This document shows, one piece after another, positions 7,985 to 17,082 of a DNA stretch of 64,000 nucleotides. The notes under the pieces are model-generated. The model had not been told where the DNA came from. It worked only from the letters and a program-made list of their open reading frames with translations, and searched no databases. The stretch is from Fimenecus sp052169395. Its GTDB lineage: Bacteria > Bacillota > Clostridia > Oscillospirales > Acutalibacteraceae. Every line of letters begins with the position of its first letter. Positions within the stretch are counted from its first letter, which is position 1. Both the position numbers and the translations under genes were made by a program. The stretch lies in the NCBI GenBank assembly GCA_052169395.1, contig JBQNCN010000002.1, positions 62,001 to 126,000 of the forward strand, written 5' to 3'.

Positions 7985-9679
7985 TTAAATAAGAACTCGA
8001 AGAACTTCTTCTGCAGAAGTCTTACCCTCCATCATAAGCGATATGCCCTCCTGCTTAAGAGTGCGCATACCTTGTGTAAGTGCAAGATCACGAACCTGTT
8101 GTCCCGACGCTCTGTCAAGAATAAGTCTTTTCATTTCCTCAGTTACGGTTAAAAATTCAAAAACCGCCTGTCTGCCCCTATAGCCAGTATTATTGCAAGT
8201 AAGACAACCTGTTGCTTTGTAAATATGATATTGCTCCTCAGGATACTCATCAACAGGAAAATCAGGAAAAATTTTAAGTATTTCGGCACGGCTGACGGTA
8301 ATTTCTTCTTTACATTTAGAACAAAGCTTTCTCACAAGTCTTTGTGCAAGAACACCAACAAGAGACGATGCTGTAAGGAACGGCTCAACACCCATTTCTT
8401 CAAGACGTGTAACAGCACCGGGTGCATCGTTTGTATGAAGTGTTGAAAAAACCATATGTCCCGTAAGAGCCGCTTCAACCGCTATTTTTGCGGTTTCAGC
8501 ATCTCGAATTTCACCAACCATCACAATGTCGGGGTCGGAACGCAACACAGAACGAAGAGCCGCCGCAAAAGTCATACCAGCACGATTATTCATCTGTACC
8601 TGATTAAGTCCGGAAAGTCTTCTTTCAACGGGGTCTTCAAGAGTTATCGTATTTTTTTCAGGCGTGGAAACATCTGAAAGAACCGCATAAAGAGAAGTCG
8701 ACTTACCTGAACCCGTAGGTCCCGTTACCAAAAGGAAACCGTAAGGCTTATGAACGGCGTCATTAAATCTGTCTATCTGCCTCGGTGAAAAGTGAAGATC
8801 AGCAATACCGACCTTACTTGAATCACGACGCAAAAGACGCATAACAATCTTTTCACCAAAAACGGTAGGCATTGTCGCAATACGAATATCCAAAGTCTGT
8901 CCTTCATAGCGTACAGTTGCACGACCGTCCTGAGGGATACGCTTTTCAGCAATATCCATTCCGCCCAGAACCTTAACACGTGATACAACGGCCGGCATCA
9001 TTTTTACATTTGTAGAAAGAGTTTCCTGCAAAACTCCGTCAATACGAAGTCTTACTCGAAGCGTTTTTTCAAGCGCCTCAATGTGAATATCCGAAGACCC
9101 TGCACGAATGGCGGAGTTTATAACTGAGTTCACAAGTTGAACGGCAGGCTTGTCATCAATGGACAGCTCCTCCGCCTCTATTATCTGTTCCTGTTCCTCT
9201 TCTTCATCAAATGAATCAAGATTCTGATTCATATTTGAAAAATTCTCAATGGCGGAAAGCAGTTCCATATCTGCTGCCACAACAGGACGGATATCAAGGC
9301 CGGTACGAAGCTTTAAATTATCTATGGTGATAATGTCATTAGGATTCATCATTGCCACAAACAGAGTTTTATCCTCCTGATAAAGCGGCAACAGTTTATT
9401 TCTTTCAGCAATTTCAGGCGTAATTAAATTGGCAACGGCAACATTTACACCGATGTCATTTATTGAAACAAAATCAAAACCTGTTTTTTGAGAAAGAGCC
9501 TTTGCAATCTGTTCCTCAGTGCAAAAGCCCATGGCACAAAGAATTGTACCGATTTTTCTCTTTGGTCCCGTTTCACTTTTTTGCGCATCAAGTGCATCTA
9601 CAAGTTGTGAATTTGTGATTATTCCATGACCTAAAAGAATTTGACCTATTCTTTTATTTCTTTCGGAAAAATCCGCCAT
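7985..9679 (-). CDS. pilB: type IV pilus extension ATPase PilB/GspE family
   Basis: Cytoplasmic hexameric ATPase that drives pilin polymerisation. Order of parts in 564 aa: an N-terminal MshEN-type domain (about 1-150), an acidic linker rich in Glu/Asp (156-172), then the secretion ATPase core with Walker A GPTGSGKSTS (320-329), Asp box, Walker B DIVMVGEIRD (384-393) and His box. A zinc-binding four-cysteine set (C453, C456, C492, C495) distinguishes PilB from the retraction ATPase PilT. ATG 9679 has AAGGAGCG upstream. It is the last gene of the pilus operon, 15 bp after the PilO-like gene, and is followed by the terminator at 7841. Length and motifs are complete, so it is expected to be active. 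Confidence 0.95.
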   Translation of the reverse strand: MADFSERNKRIGQILLGHGIITNSQLVDALDAQKSETGPKRKIGTILCAMGFCTEEQIAKALSQKTGFDFVSINDIGVNVAVANLITPEIAERNKLLPLYQEDKTLFVAMMNPNDIITIDNLKLRTGLDIRPVVAADMELLSAIENFSNMNQNLDSFDEEEEQEQIIEAEELSIDDKPAVQLVNSVINSAIRAGSSDIHIEALEKTLRVRLRIDGVLQETLSTNVKMMPAVVSRVKVLGGMDIAEKRIPQDGRATVRYEGQTLDIRIATMPTVFGEKIVMRLLRRDSSKVGIADLHFSPRQIDRFNDAVHKPYGFLLVTGPTGSGKSTSLYAVLSDVSTPEKNTITLEDPVERRLSGLNQVQMNNRAGMTFAAALRSVLRSDPDIVMVGEIRDAETAKIAVEAALTGHMVFSTLHTNDAPGAVTRLEEMGVEPFLTASSLVGVLAQRLVRKLCSKCKEEITVSRAEILKIFPDFPVDEYPEEQYHIYKATGCLTCNNTGYRGRQAVFEFLTVTEEMKRLILDRASGQQVRDLALTQGMRTLKQEGISLMMEGKTSAEEVLRVLI

Positions 9680-9694
9680 TGAAATCGCTCCTTA

Positions 9695-10378
9695 TTACTT
9701 GCTGAATTTTACAATTGTAATTGTAGCTTCTTCTGTAGCTTCTTCCTTAAAAGCTTCGGCACGTTTTTCCACTTCAATTACAGATCTTCCTCCTGTAGAA
9801 GCGGTCCCTCCATTGCCCTTAAGGCTTATTCCGTCAATTCTCATAAATTCATCATCGGTCACAATCTCATCGCAAAAATTCATTATCTGCGTAAAAGTGC
9901 CTGAAACGGTAATTTTTATACCTTGCTGATTCACAGCATCTTTTACGGTATCCGTAAATTCAAGTTTGGAAAGTATAAGCCCGGATTTTGAGCAACGCAT
10001 TTCCATTTCCTGCATTATTTTAAAATTATCAAGTTTTTTATTCGGCAAGAGTGCATCATATTTTTTGATTATATTTTCATATTCAGCACTTTTTGCCTGA
10101 AGCGCCTTTAGATTTGCCACTGTAGCAACATTTTCGGAATATTTTGTAAGTGCCTGATTTATGCTTTCTTTGGTTGAAACTATACTTTTCGCACCGAGCA
10201 CTATTGTAGCAATTAAAAGTGCAAATACAAAAATTGAAATAAGAATAAATATACGGGTATTATCAACTTTAACAGTTGTTTTCATAATATTTGCATTACC
10301 TGTTTCAGATGCGGTTTTTTCATCAGGTTGTTTTTTCTTAAATAAATCTTTTAAATCCGCATTCGGGTCAAAAGCCAT
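9695..10378 (-). CDS. PilO-like pilus alignment-complex protein
   Basis: A 227-residue bitopic inner-membrane protein: a cytoplasmic N-terminus of about 43 residues, one membrane span (about 44-65, IFILISIFVFALLIATIVL), a coiled-coil stretch (70-115) and a C-terminal ferredoxin-like region (about 125-195). This is the PilO/GspM plan, and the gene lies exactly where pilO is expected, between the PilN-like gene and pilB. PilO pairs with PilN in the complex that links the cytoplasmic motor to the cell envelope. ATG 10378 follows AAGGTGG. Sequence identity in this family is low, so the assignment rests on topology and gene order. Confidence 0.65.
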   Translation of the reverse strand: MAFDPNADLKDLFKKKQPDEKTASETGNANIMKTTVKVDNTRIFILISIFVFALLIATIVLGAKSIVSTKESINQALTKYSENVATVANLKALQAKSAEYENIIKKYDALLPNKKLDNFKIMQEMEMRCSKSGLILSKLEFTDTVKDAVNQQGIKITVSGTFTQIMNFCDEIVTDDEFMRIDGISLKGNGGTASTGGRSVIEVEKRAEAFKEEATEEATITIVKFSK

Positions 10379-10390
10379 TGTATTCCACCT

Positions 10391-11188
10391 TTACTTCGCT
10401 TTTTTTGTACTCTCTGCAACAGTTGTTGAAACCGTTGTATCAGTTTTTTCTGAAGAACCGTTCTTTAATTTTTTCTTTGTAGTTTCTTCAGTATTTGAAT
10501 TTCCGGATTTTTTATTTTCAGTCTTGCTTTCACCGCTGACAACAGTTGTAACCGCTTTTCCTTTAGAATCGGTTACAGGCTCTCCTTCAGCATTGAAAAC
10601 CGGTATTACCGAGCCCGGAGCTCTTATTCCTGTTACACTTAAGGTTGCATTAAAGCTGACGCTGGAGGTATTATCCTTTGCATTTACATTTCTTGAAATA
10701 TCGGTTATCTGAACCGACGGAATTATTTTTTTCATTTCATCTGTCTGAAAGGTCTTTTTAAAGGTTTCAACATCCTCATAATTCTGAACGGTACATTTTA
10801 AAATGCAAGTACTGTTCGTCTGCCAATTCGACATTTCAATGGATTCAATCTGTGCAAAATCCGGTTTTATTTTTGAAAGCATAGTCAAAAACTTTACAGC
10901 ATCGGGATCTCCGGGAGAAATAGATTTTATAACACCCTCATACTGCTGAAGACTGTTATAAAGATTTTGAAACTTCTGAAGCCCGGGTACCTGTGCTATC
11001 ATTTGCTGATTTTTAAGATTGATTTTATCAAGCTTTTTGTTGAGAATCAAATTTGATGCCCATACTCCCGATGCAACAATAGCAAGACAGATAAGAGCAA
11101 TTATAAACATTTTTACTACAAGAAGGCGTTTCTTTTTACCCTCCAACTGCTTACGATATTGAGCGGGCAGTAAACTAACTTTAAACAA
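10391..11188 (-). CDS. PilN-like pilus assembly protein
   Basis: Begins FKVSLLPAQYRKQ, matching the PilN motif (NLLP) by which PilN's cytoplasmic tail contacts PilM. Then come one membrane span (about residues 25-50), a coiled coil (50-80), a ferredoxin-like domain to about 190, and a Thr/Ser/Lys-rich C-terminal tail of about 60 residues that is longer than in Gram-negative PilN. The start is placed at TTG 11188, because GGAGG lies 6 nt upstream and the preceding pilM stop is at 11190-11192. An upstream in-frame start at 11233 would overlap pilM and have no ribosome binding site. Translational coupling to pilM is likely. Confidence 0.7.
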   Translation of the reverse strand: MFKVSLLPAQYRKQLEGKKKRLLVVKMFIIALICLAIVASGVWASNLILNKKLDKINLKNQQMIAQVPGLQKFQNLYNSLQQYEGVIKSISPGDPDAVKFLTMLSKIKPDFAQIESIEMSNWQTNSTCILKCTVQNYEDVETFKKTFQTDEMKKIIPSVQITDISRNVNAKDNTSSVSFNATLSVTGIRAPGSVIPVFNAEGEPVTDSKGKAVTTVVSGESKTENKKSGNSNTEETTKKKLKNGSSEKTDTTVSTTVAESTKKAK

Positions 11189-11189
11189 A

Positions 11190-12155
11190 TTAAACCTCCA
11201 GAGCTGCAGCGGCAAGTCCAAGACAGGCGGCAAAATCCTTTACCACGCTATCATCAAGCCCAAATCCGCCGTAGATTGAAAAATTGGGAGCCGAAACTTG
11301 ATTTTCTATCAAGTTCATCTGCTCAATAAGCTTTAAATCATTTTTTGTATCGGTCATAAGATAAACCTTTTTAATCGGATCATCCATATGCTGCATAGAG
11401 TAATAAGTCAAAGAGGACATCAGTTCATTTGAAAGCACCTCTGAAACTTCAAGAACATTATCGCCGACAACATCCTCATCTCTGCAAAGCGACTTAACAG
11501 ACCCTACAATTCTGTCGGGAACGGCAATTGAACGAACCATTGAAATTTCACTTCCCTTTACTACAAGGAAATTTATCATATCATCAGTCAAATTGAGTAT
11601 TGCAAATTTTTCTGTTTCACCGCTACCTAAAATTCCTCTTGAAAGCGCTAACAGAGAAGAATCTATATCGTTAACTTCCAATCCGGAATCTGAAAGAATA
11701 TCTATACTTTGAGTAAGCATAGTTGTTCTTGCCGCAATAATCAAAACATTGGAAACATCTCTGCCGTCTTCCGTCTTTTCATCGCCTGCAGGAACAAAAT
11801 CTATTTCCATTTCATTTATCGGAATCGGAATATATTCTTGTGCCTGAAGCAACACTATAGAACGCAACCTTTCAGAATCGGTTTTTGGAAAAGACGCATA
11901 GCGCATAACCACATTTTCATTATTCACACCGAAAATGACCTTATTGGTTGTAAAAGAACCGTTTTTTAAAAGCTCATTCATGCTAAGCTTAAACGCCTCG
12001 GGATTTCTTATAAAGCCGTCTTCAATCACGCCTGCTTCAAGCGGAATTCTACCACACGCCTCAACAGTAATTTTCCCGTTTTCATTTTTCAACTCTGCAG
12101 CACGTATTTCGGCACTGTCATATTCAAGCCCTATAAAGTTTCCGTTTATTGCCAT
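11190..12155 (-). CDS. pilM: type IV pilus assembly protein PilM (actin-fold ATPase)
   Basis: Cytoplasmic actin/FtsA-like protein that forms a ring under the membrane and binds the PilN tail. The 321 residues start with FIGLEYDSAEIRAAEL, an actin-type phosphate-1 segment, and include the PilM-typical region VIFGVNNENVVMRYASFP and an ILNLTDDMINFLVV phosphate-2-like strand. ATG 12155 is preceded by GAGGTAG. The stop overlaps the ribosome binding site of pilN. Somewhat short for PilM (usually 340-355), but nothing central seems missing. Confidence 0.8.
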   Translation of the reverse strand: MAINGNFIGLEYDSAEIRAAELKNENGKITVEACGRIPLEAGVIEDGFIRNPEAFKLSMNELLKNGSFTTNKVIFGVNNENVVMRYASFPKTDSERLRSIVLLQAQEYIPIPINEMEIDFVPAGDEKTEDGRDVSNVLIIAARTTMLTQSIDILSDSGLEVNDIDSSLLALSRGILGSGETEKFAILNLTDDMINFLVVKGSEISMVRSIAVPDRIVGSVKSLCRDEDVVGDNVLEVSEVLSNELMSSLTYYSMQHMDDPIKKVYLMTDTKNDLKLIEQMNLIENQVSAPNFSIYGGFGLDDSVVKDFAACLGLAAAALEV

Positions 12156-12192
12156 AAACTACCTCGTTTATTTGATATTAGCCGTTTATATT

Positions 12193-13401
12193 TTATCCGC
12201 CGGACGGCATACTCGTGGTTGCCGCAAAAATCGGCAGATACATTGAAATTATCATAACACCGACAAGTCCGCCAATTACAATAAGCGCAATAGGTTCAAT
12301 GAGTGCGCTTAAACTTCTCGACATCGTTTCAACATCTTCTTCATAAAATTCAGCAACTTTATCCAGCATTTCCGGCAAGTTTCCCGCTTCCTCTCCGATT
12401 GCCGTCATGCCTATGACCATCGGAGGAAACAGTCTCGTCTTATCAAGACTTTCAGCAATAGGCTTGCCGCCCTCGATATCATCAATAGCTTTATTTACTG
12501 CAGACTCCACAAGATCCGAACCTGCGGTAGGAGCAGATGATTTTAAAGCATCGACTGCCGTAAGTCCGCCTGCAAGAAGCGTTGCAAGAGTTCTTAAAAA
12601 TCTTGCAAGCACCATTTTAGTAATAAATTCACCGAAAACGGGAAGTTTTAATTTATATTTTTCCCATGTTTTATGGATTATAGGAAGTTTTTTTATGAAA
12701 TAACCGGCTGCAATTATAATTAAAGTACCAATTATCCACATATACCACTTTTTGCGTATACTCGTTGAAAGAGAGAATACAACCTTTGTAAGTCCGTTAA
12801 CCGGAGTTCCATCCGGAAGCATTTTCTGGAAAGTCGGCACCATGAACACAAGCATTCCGACTAAAAGCACAAGTGCAAAAATACCTATATTTTTAGGATA
12901 TGAAAGTGCAGACTTTATATTGCCCTGAAGCTCCTTCTGTTTTTGAAGCTGAGTTGAGAGCGATACAAGTGACTGTTCCAAAATTCCACCCGCTTCACCC
13001 GTAGCTATCATGGCAACAAACAGCTTGTCAAAAATTTTAGGATATTTTGCAAAGGCATCTGCAAGGCTTGTGCCTTCTTCAACATCTGAAGCTATAGTTG
13101 AGATTGTCTGTGCAAGAGTTTTGTTTTCAGTTTGTTTTGCAAGGGTTGTCATTGAACGTGTAACAGGTACACCCGCAGAAAGCATTGAGGCAAGCTGTCT
13201 TGCAAAAAGGGAAAGTTCCCCTATTTTTACCTTGCCGCCCGAACGCTTAACACCCTTTTTCTCCTGTACTTCATTTATGTTTGTAACAACGACTCCCGCT
13301 TCACGAAGTCGCTCTATTGCACTTCTGGAGCTGTCGGCTACAACATCTCCTCTGACCGCCTGACCGTCACGGTTAAGTCCGTCATAAGTAAAAGTTGGCA
13401 T
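12193..13401 (-). CDS. pilC: type IV pilus platform protein PilC/GspF family
   Basis: Polytopic inner-membrane protein on which the extension and retraction ATPases act. The 402 residues contain two repeated GspF domains (about 65-190 and 265-390), each with the typical FARQLASML and FLRTLATLL type segments, and three membrane spans (about 170-190, 220-240, 370-390). The N-terminus MPTFTYDGLNRDGQAVRG is characteristic. ATG 13401 has GAGGG upstream. It lies between pilT and pilM. Complete and confidently assigned. Confidence 0.92.
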   Translation of the reverse strand: MPTFTYDGLNRDGQAVRGDVVADSSRSAIERLREAGVVVTNINEVQEKKGVKRSGGKVKIGELSLFARQLASMLSAGVPVTRSMTTLAKQTENKTLAQTISTIASDVEEGTSLADAFAKYPKIFDKLFVAMIATGEAGGILEQSLVSLSTQLQKQKELQGNIKSALSYPKNIGIFALVLLVGMLVFMVPTFQKMLPDGTPVNGLTKVVFSLSTSIRKKWYMWIIGTLIIIAAGYFIKKLPIIHKTWEKYKLKLPVFGEFITKMVLARFLRTLATLLAGGLTAVDALKSSAPTAGSDLVESAVNKAIDDIEGGKPIAESLDKTRLFPPMVIGMTAIGEEAGNLPEMLDKVAEFYEEDVETMSRSLSALIEPIALIVIGGLVGVMIISMYLPIFAATTSMPSGG

Positions 13402-13420
13402 TTGACCCTCTTAAATAATC

Positions 13421-14521
13421 TTAATATCCCATTGTGCCCATAGCACGACGGATTTCTTTTTCGTCAACACAAAATTCCACAGCCGCCGCCTTGGAAATTA
13501 TCTGACTTCTTACAAGTCTTACCAAAGCCATATCCATTGTCTGCATTCCGTGCTGTTGACCCGTCTGCATTGCGGCATACAGCTGATGTTCTTTTTCCTC
13601 ACGGATAAGATTTCTGACTGACGGGGTATCAACCATATATTCAATGGCGGCAACCCTGTCTTTTCCGTTCATAGTAGGAACAAGTTGTTGTGAAATTACA
13701 GCTCGAAGACAGTTTGAAAGTTGCTGTCTCATTTGTCCTTTCATTCCCTCGGGGACTGAATCGATAATACGTGAAATTGAAAGCGGCGCTGTCTGGGTAT
13801 GAAGCGTCGAAAATACAAGATGTCCCGTTTCAGCCGCAGTTACAGCAATCTCTATACTTTCAGGATCTCGCATTTCACCTACAAGAATAATATCCGGATC
13901 GTGGCGAAGAGCTGTTCTCAATGCATTGGCAAAGGAGTGTGTATCCGCACCGACTTCTCTCTGAAGAACTGTCGATTTTTTATGCTCATGCATAAACTCA
14001 ATAGGATCTTCAATAGTTATAATATTATTTGAAAAATTCTCGTTTATATATTTTATCATTGCGGCAAGAGTTGTGGATTTGCCCGAACCCGTAGGTCCCG
14101 TTACAAGCACAAGTCCTCTTGGAAGAGCACAAAGCCTTTTTACATCTGACGGCAAACCCAAACTGCTAAGTTCCGGAATATCAAACGGTATTGCACGAAA
14201 AGCAATTGAGATTGAACCTCTCTGCAAAATGGCATTACCTCTGAAACGTGCTACACCAGGGACTGAAAATCCGAAGTCAAGTTCCAAATCTCTTTCAAAA
14301 TTAGCCCGTTGCTCCTCATTTGTTAAATCATAGAGCATTTTTGCAACATCTTCATTTTTAAGCACGGGATAATCCTGACGAACCATATCTCCGTTAATTC
14401 TTATAAACGGTTCAAGTCCTGAAATTATGTGAAGATCCGAACCCTTTTTTTCACAAGTGAGTTTTAAAAGCTCATCTACCTTTGCCGAATAGCTGCTTTG
14501 CGCAATATTGTTGAATATCAA
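13421..14521 (-). CDS. pilT: type IV pilus retraction ATPase PilT
   Basis: Depolymerises the pilus and powers retraction, hence twitching or DNA uptake. In 366 residues: N-terminal PAS-like domain (1-110), Walker A GPTGSGKSTT (142-151), Walker B PDIILVGEMRD (about 200-210) and His box HLVFSTLHTQTA. It lacks the four-cysteine zinc motif of PilB, and its length is that of PilT (about 345-370). The start is a TTG at 14521 with GAGG 9 nt upstream. Its presence next to pilC indicates a retractile pilus. Confidence 0.92.
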   Translation of the reverse strand: MIFNNIAQSSYSAKVDELLKLTCEKKGSDLHIISGLEPFIRINGDMVRQDYPVLKNEDVAKMLYDLTNEEQRANFERDLELDFGFSVPGVARFRGNAILQRGSISIAFRAIPFDIPELSSLGLPSDVKRLCALPRGLVLVTGPTGSGKSTTLAAMIKYINENFSNNIITIEDPIEFMHEHKKSTVLQREVGADTHSFANALRTALRHDPDIILVGEMRDPESIEIAVTAAETGHLVFSTLHTQTAPLSISRIIDSVPEGMKGQMRQQLSNCLRAVISQQLVPTMNGKDRVAAIEYMVDTPSVRNLIREEKEHQLYAAMQTGQQHGMQTMDMALVRLVRSQIISKAAAVEFCVDEKEIRRAMGTMGY

Positions 14522-14535
14522 ATATTTTTCCTCGC

Positions 14536-16248
14536 TTATGCGCCAAGTGCAGCTACAAGAGATTTGATGTATTCGGCTTTATCCTGAGTTGTATTTGCAA
14601 GTAAGACAAAGTTTGTCGTTCCAAGCTCCATAGTCTTAAAGTTGACCGAATTCATCTCCGGATAAGTTGTTCTAAGTACATTCACTATCTTCTGTCCGTC
14701 GGCATCCGACTTCAAATTATTTATAATAGGAGTCCAACGAACTTCTGATGTGGATCCGTTTGCAGAATCTCCTGCCATCGCATCAATCTTTGCAATTACA
14801 GTTTTTGCTGTTTCCATCATATCTTGAGTTGTATAAATATATAACACATGTGAGGTGCTCGGATTTGCCATACTTGAATATGAAACACCCGTAAGCTGAG
14901 AAACATTGCCGACTCTGCTTATCATTTCGGCGGCGGTAAGATTTTTAAGTGTTATGGCCGTGAAAGATTCTGTTATTGCGGGAGTTGCGGTATCGACATT
15001 CTGAACGGCCTCTTTCGCCTTTGATATATCTTCTGCTGTGCCAAGAAGCCAGAAAGACTTCGTAAAGCGACTATTCGTATAGAACTTGATTGAGGTAAGT
15101 CCAAGCGATGAAACTATGTTCTGTGCCTCTGCAGTGGTTATGTTGTTGAGTGTAATCTGACTTGAAAGAGCAAGATCGTTTACCGTCTCCGCCTTTTTAG
15201 TTGTGCTTTCGGTATTTGCGCCTGTTGTATTTTCATTGTTCGACGAATTATTCTGTGAATCCGGTTTCGCTTCTGAGGCGGTAAGATTCATTCCTGAAAG
15301 CGGTTTATCAACAACTCTTTTAATTGTCTGGATATCACGAAGCTGTTCACCGGTTACATAAACAAACATTGAATATGGGCGTGAACCTATAACAAGACCC
15401 TGTCTAAGTCCCAAGCTTGCAAGAAGTGAATTGAATTCACTCGCCTGAATATATTTAAAATCAAGTTGTGTGAAATTGTCCACAACCATATCGGAGCCCG
15501 GTGTAATATTTCTTGAAACATCAAGAATTTTTATAAGCTCCATAAGCTTTGCCATCTCTTTCGGATAAGCGGTAACCCAAACATTGTGAGTATCTTCAGC
15601 TGTTGAAAGATAAGTAACATCGCTAAGTCCTACCGCTGCAGCCTGACTTTGAAGATAAGCAGGAGTTATATATTTGAGATGATATTTTGTAAGAACCGTT
15701 TTATCAATAAATGTGGAATTTAACTCTGACGCCGTACCCACAAAAAGAGTTGAGCCGTCTTTAAGATAAGTTATACCGCAAAGTCTTGTAATATAATCGA
15801 CAGCCTTTAACGGTGTATAGTCTTTAAAGTTAACAGTTATCTTATTTTCAACTTTGCCTGAATAAATCACTGTATAATTTGCATTTATAGCAATTGCCGA
15901 AAGCACATCACGCACATCCGCATCAACAAGATTAAGCGAAAGATAGGTGCTGACAAGTGCTCCTCCTTCACCGGATGAAGACACGGGAACTTTTAAAATC
16001 TGTCCTCGATAAATACGATTGACATCTTTAACATTATTAAGCTTTGCAATTTCACTTGCTGTAACGCCATAAGATTGTGCAATACCTGACAAAGTATCTC
16101 CACGTTTAACCGAATAGAAACGATAATCCGCATCCTTCGTTGATTTTTTCCCTAAAACCGCAAGCGGAATAAGGGCAATCATTACAGCCGAAATTAAAAG
16201 TGCAGCAATCGAAATAATACGATTTTTGTTTGTTTTTGTTGAATTCAT
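14536..16248 (-). CDS. LysM and secretin N-domain protein without secretin barrel (PilQ-like remnant)
   Basis: A 570-residue membrane-anchored extracellular protein. Parts in order: a signal-anchor (about 11-32), a LysM peptidoglycan-binding domain (about 44-88; YSVKRGDTLSGIAQSYGVT), an STN/secretin short domain (about 104-161) and at least three NolW-like secretin N-domains joined by a Ser/Asn/Thr-rich linker near 335-365. The sequence ends in another such domain (DKAEYIKSLVAALGA); no C-terminal secretin beta-barrel follows. It takes the place of pilQ in the operon. In a single-membrane cell it would line a passage through peptidoglycan instead of an outer-membrane pore; this is inference. 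ATG 16248 has AGGGG upstream; an upstream in-frame start (16281) has no ribosome binding site. Confidence 0.75.
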   Translation of the reverse strand: MNSTKTNKNRIISIAALLISAVMIALIPLAVLGKKSTKDADYRFYSVKRGDTLSGIAQSYGVTASEIAKLNNVKDVNRIYRGQILKVPVSSSGEGGALVSTYLSLNLVDADVRDVLSAIAINANYTVIYSGKVENKITVNFKDYTPLKAVDYITRLCGITYLKDGSTLFVGTASELNSTFIDKTVLTKYHLKYITPAYLQSQAAAVGLSDVTYLSTAEDTHNVWVTAYPKEMAKLMELIKILDVSRNITPGSDMVVDNFTQLDFKYIQASEFNSLLASLGLRQGLVIGSRPYSMFVYVTGEQLRDIQTIKRVVDKPLSGMNLTASEAKPDSQNNSSNNENTTGANTESTTKKAETVNDLALSSQITLNNITTAEAQNIVSSLGLTSIKFYTNSRFTKSFWLLGTAEDISKAKEAVQNVDTATPAITESFTAITLKNLTAAEMISRVGNVSQLTGVSYSSMANPSTSHVLYIYTTQDMMETAKTVIAKIDAMAGDSANGSTSEVRWTPIINNLKSDADGQKIVNVLRTTYPEMNSVNFKTMELGTTNFVLLANTTQDKAEYIKSLVAALGA

Positions 16249-16289
16249 AACTTTTCCCCTGTACAAAATACTAAAAATCATGTCATTAT

Positions 16290-16808
16290 TTAGGACATTG
16301 AAATTGTTCTTGACTTATCACCTAAAGTAAAGGTGACGGAACTGTCCGTTATATCTGAAGTAAGCCACTGAGAAGAGCCGACATAGTCGCCTACCTGAAG
16401 AGTATATGCCGCATACTGCGTTTCTATGATAACAGTTCGATATCCGTTACTGTTATAAAGAATGCCTCGAATCTTCGCATTGGCTATAACATCTTCCGAA
16501 AAAGGATTTGCATTTTGCGGAACCGCCTCCTGAGTCCGCCCTTCCGCTATCGGCAGTACTTCAACAGTTTTCGCCGAAACAGACGGTTGTTCCTTTACTT
16601 CGGTATCTACCGATGAATTTACCACAACTATTCCGACTGTAACACCCGCAGCAATTAAAATAAGCATTATAGGTATGATGATTTTCATCTTGGGATTCTT
16701 TTCAAAAAATTTTGTAAGCGAATTTCCAAACCTTGTATCCTTGGATTTTGCTTTATTTCCTTTCTTTTTGAAAAGCTTTTTTAAATCAATATTTTTTAAA
16801 TCCGGCAT
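16290..16808 (-). CDS. PilP/GspC-like pilus assembly protein
   Basis: First gene of the pilus operon. 172 residues: a Lys-rich cytoplasmic N-terminus of about 43 residues, one membrane span (about 43-65), a disordered linker, then a small beta domain (about 105-170; IRGILYNSNGYRTVIIETQ...YTLQVGDYVGSSQW...VTFTLGDKSRTI) of the PilP/GspC homology-region type. In Gram-negatives PilP links PilNO to PilQ, so its retention here fits with the PilQ-like gene immediately downstream. ATG 16808 (MPDLKN) is preferred, since ATGAGG provides a ribosome binding site 6 nt upstream; the ATG at 16820 has none. Assignment rests on topology, fold-type pattern and position. Confidence 0.6.
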   Translation of the reverse strand: MPDLKNIDLKKLFKKKGNKAKSKDTRFGNSLTKFFEKNPKMKIIIPIMLILIAAGVTVGIVVVNSSVDTEVKEQPSVSAKTVEVLPIAEGRTQEAVPQNANPFSEDVIANAKIRGILYNSNGYRTVIIETQYAAYTLQVGDYVGSSQWLTSDITDSSVTFTLGDKSRTISMS

Positions 16809-16878
16809 ACTGAACCTCATTGAGATTATAAATATTTACTCGAAGTGATGATGATTCTCCGAGAATAATCTGTATATA

Positions 16879-16907
16879 ATAATACCTTTTTTGTTAAAAA
16901 AAGTCAA
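16879..16907 (-). promoter_or_regulatory. sigma-A promoter of the pilus operon
   Basis: On the minus strand: TTGACT (16902-16907), 17-nt spacer, TATTAT (16879-16884). Transcription would start near 16872, giving a leader of about 65 nt before the PilP-like gene. It is the only strong promoter seen for the eight genes. Confidence 0.75.
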
Positions 16908-17021
16908 TAAAATTGCATGTTTTTTTGTGTAATTGCCATATTTTGTTAAAGAATAAACAAATATAACAAAATATTGTGGTGGAGCTGTTATCAATCATTT
17001 GCAATTGATGTAAAAAACATT

Positions 17022-17075
17022 AAAAAACAAACTGCTTTTACATCTTAATCAAACGGTAAAAGCAGTTTGTTTTTT
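17022..17075. terminator. bidirectional terminator after glgP
   Basis: A 20-bp perfect stem (arms 17022-17041 and 17056-17075, with AAACTGC / GCAGTTT in the core) around a 14-nt loop, with T-runs on both strands. On the minus strand it follows the glgP stop by 8 bp. Confidence 0.85.
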
Positions 17076-17082
17076 CTATAAT

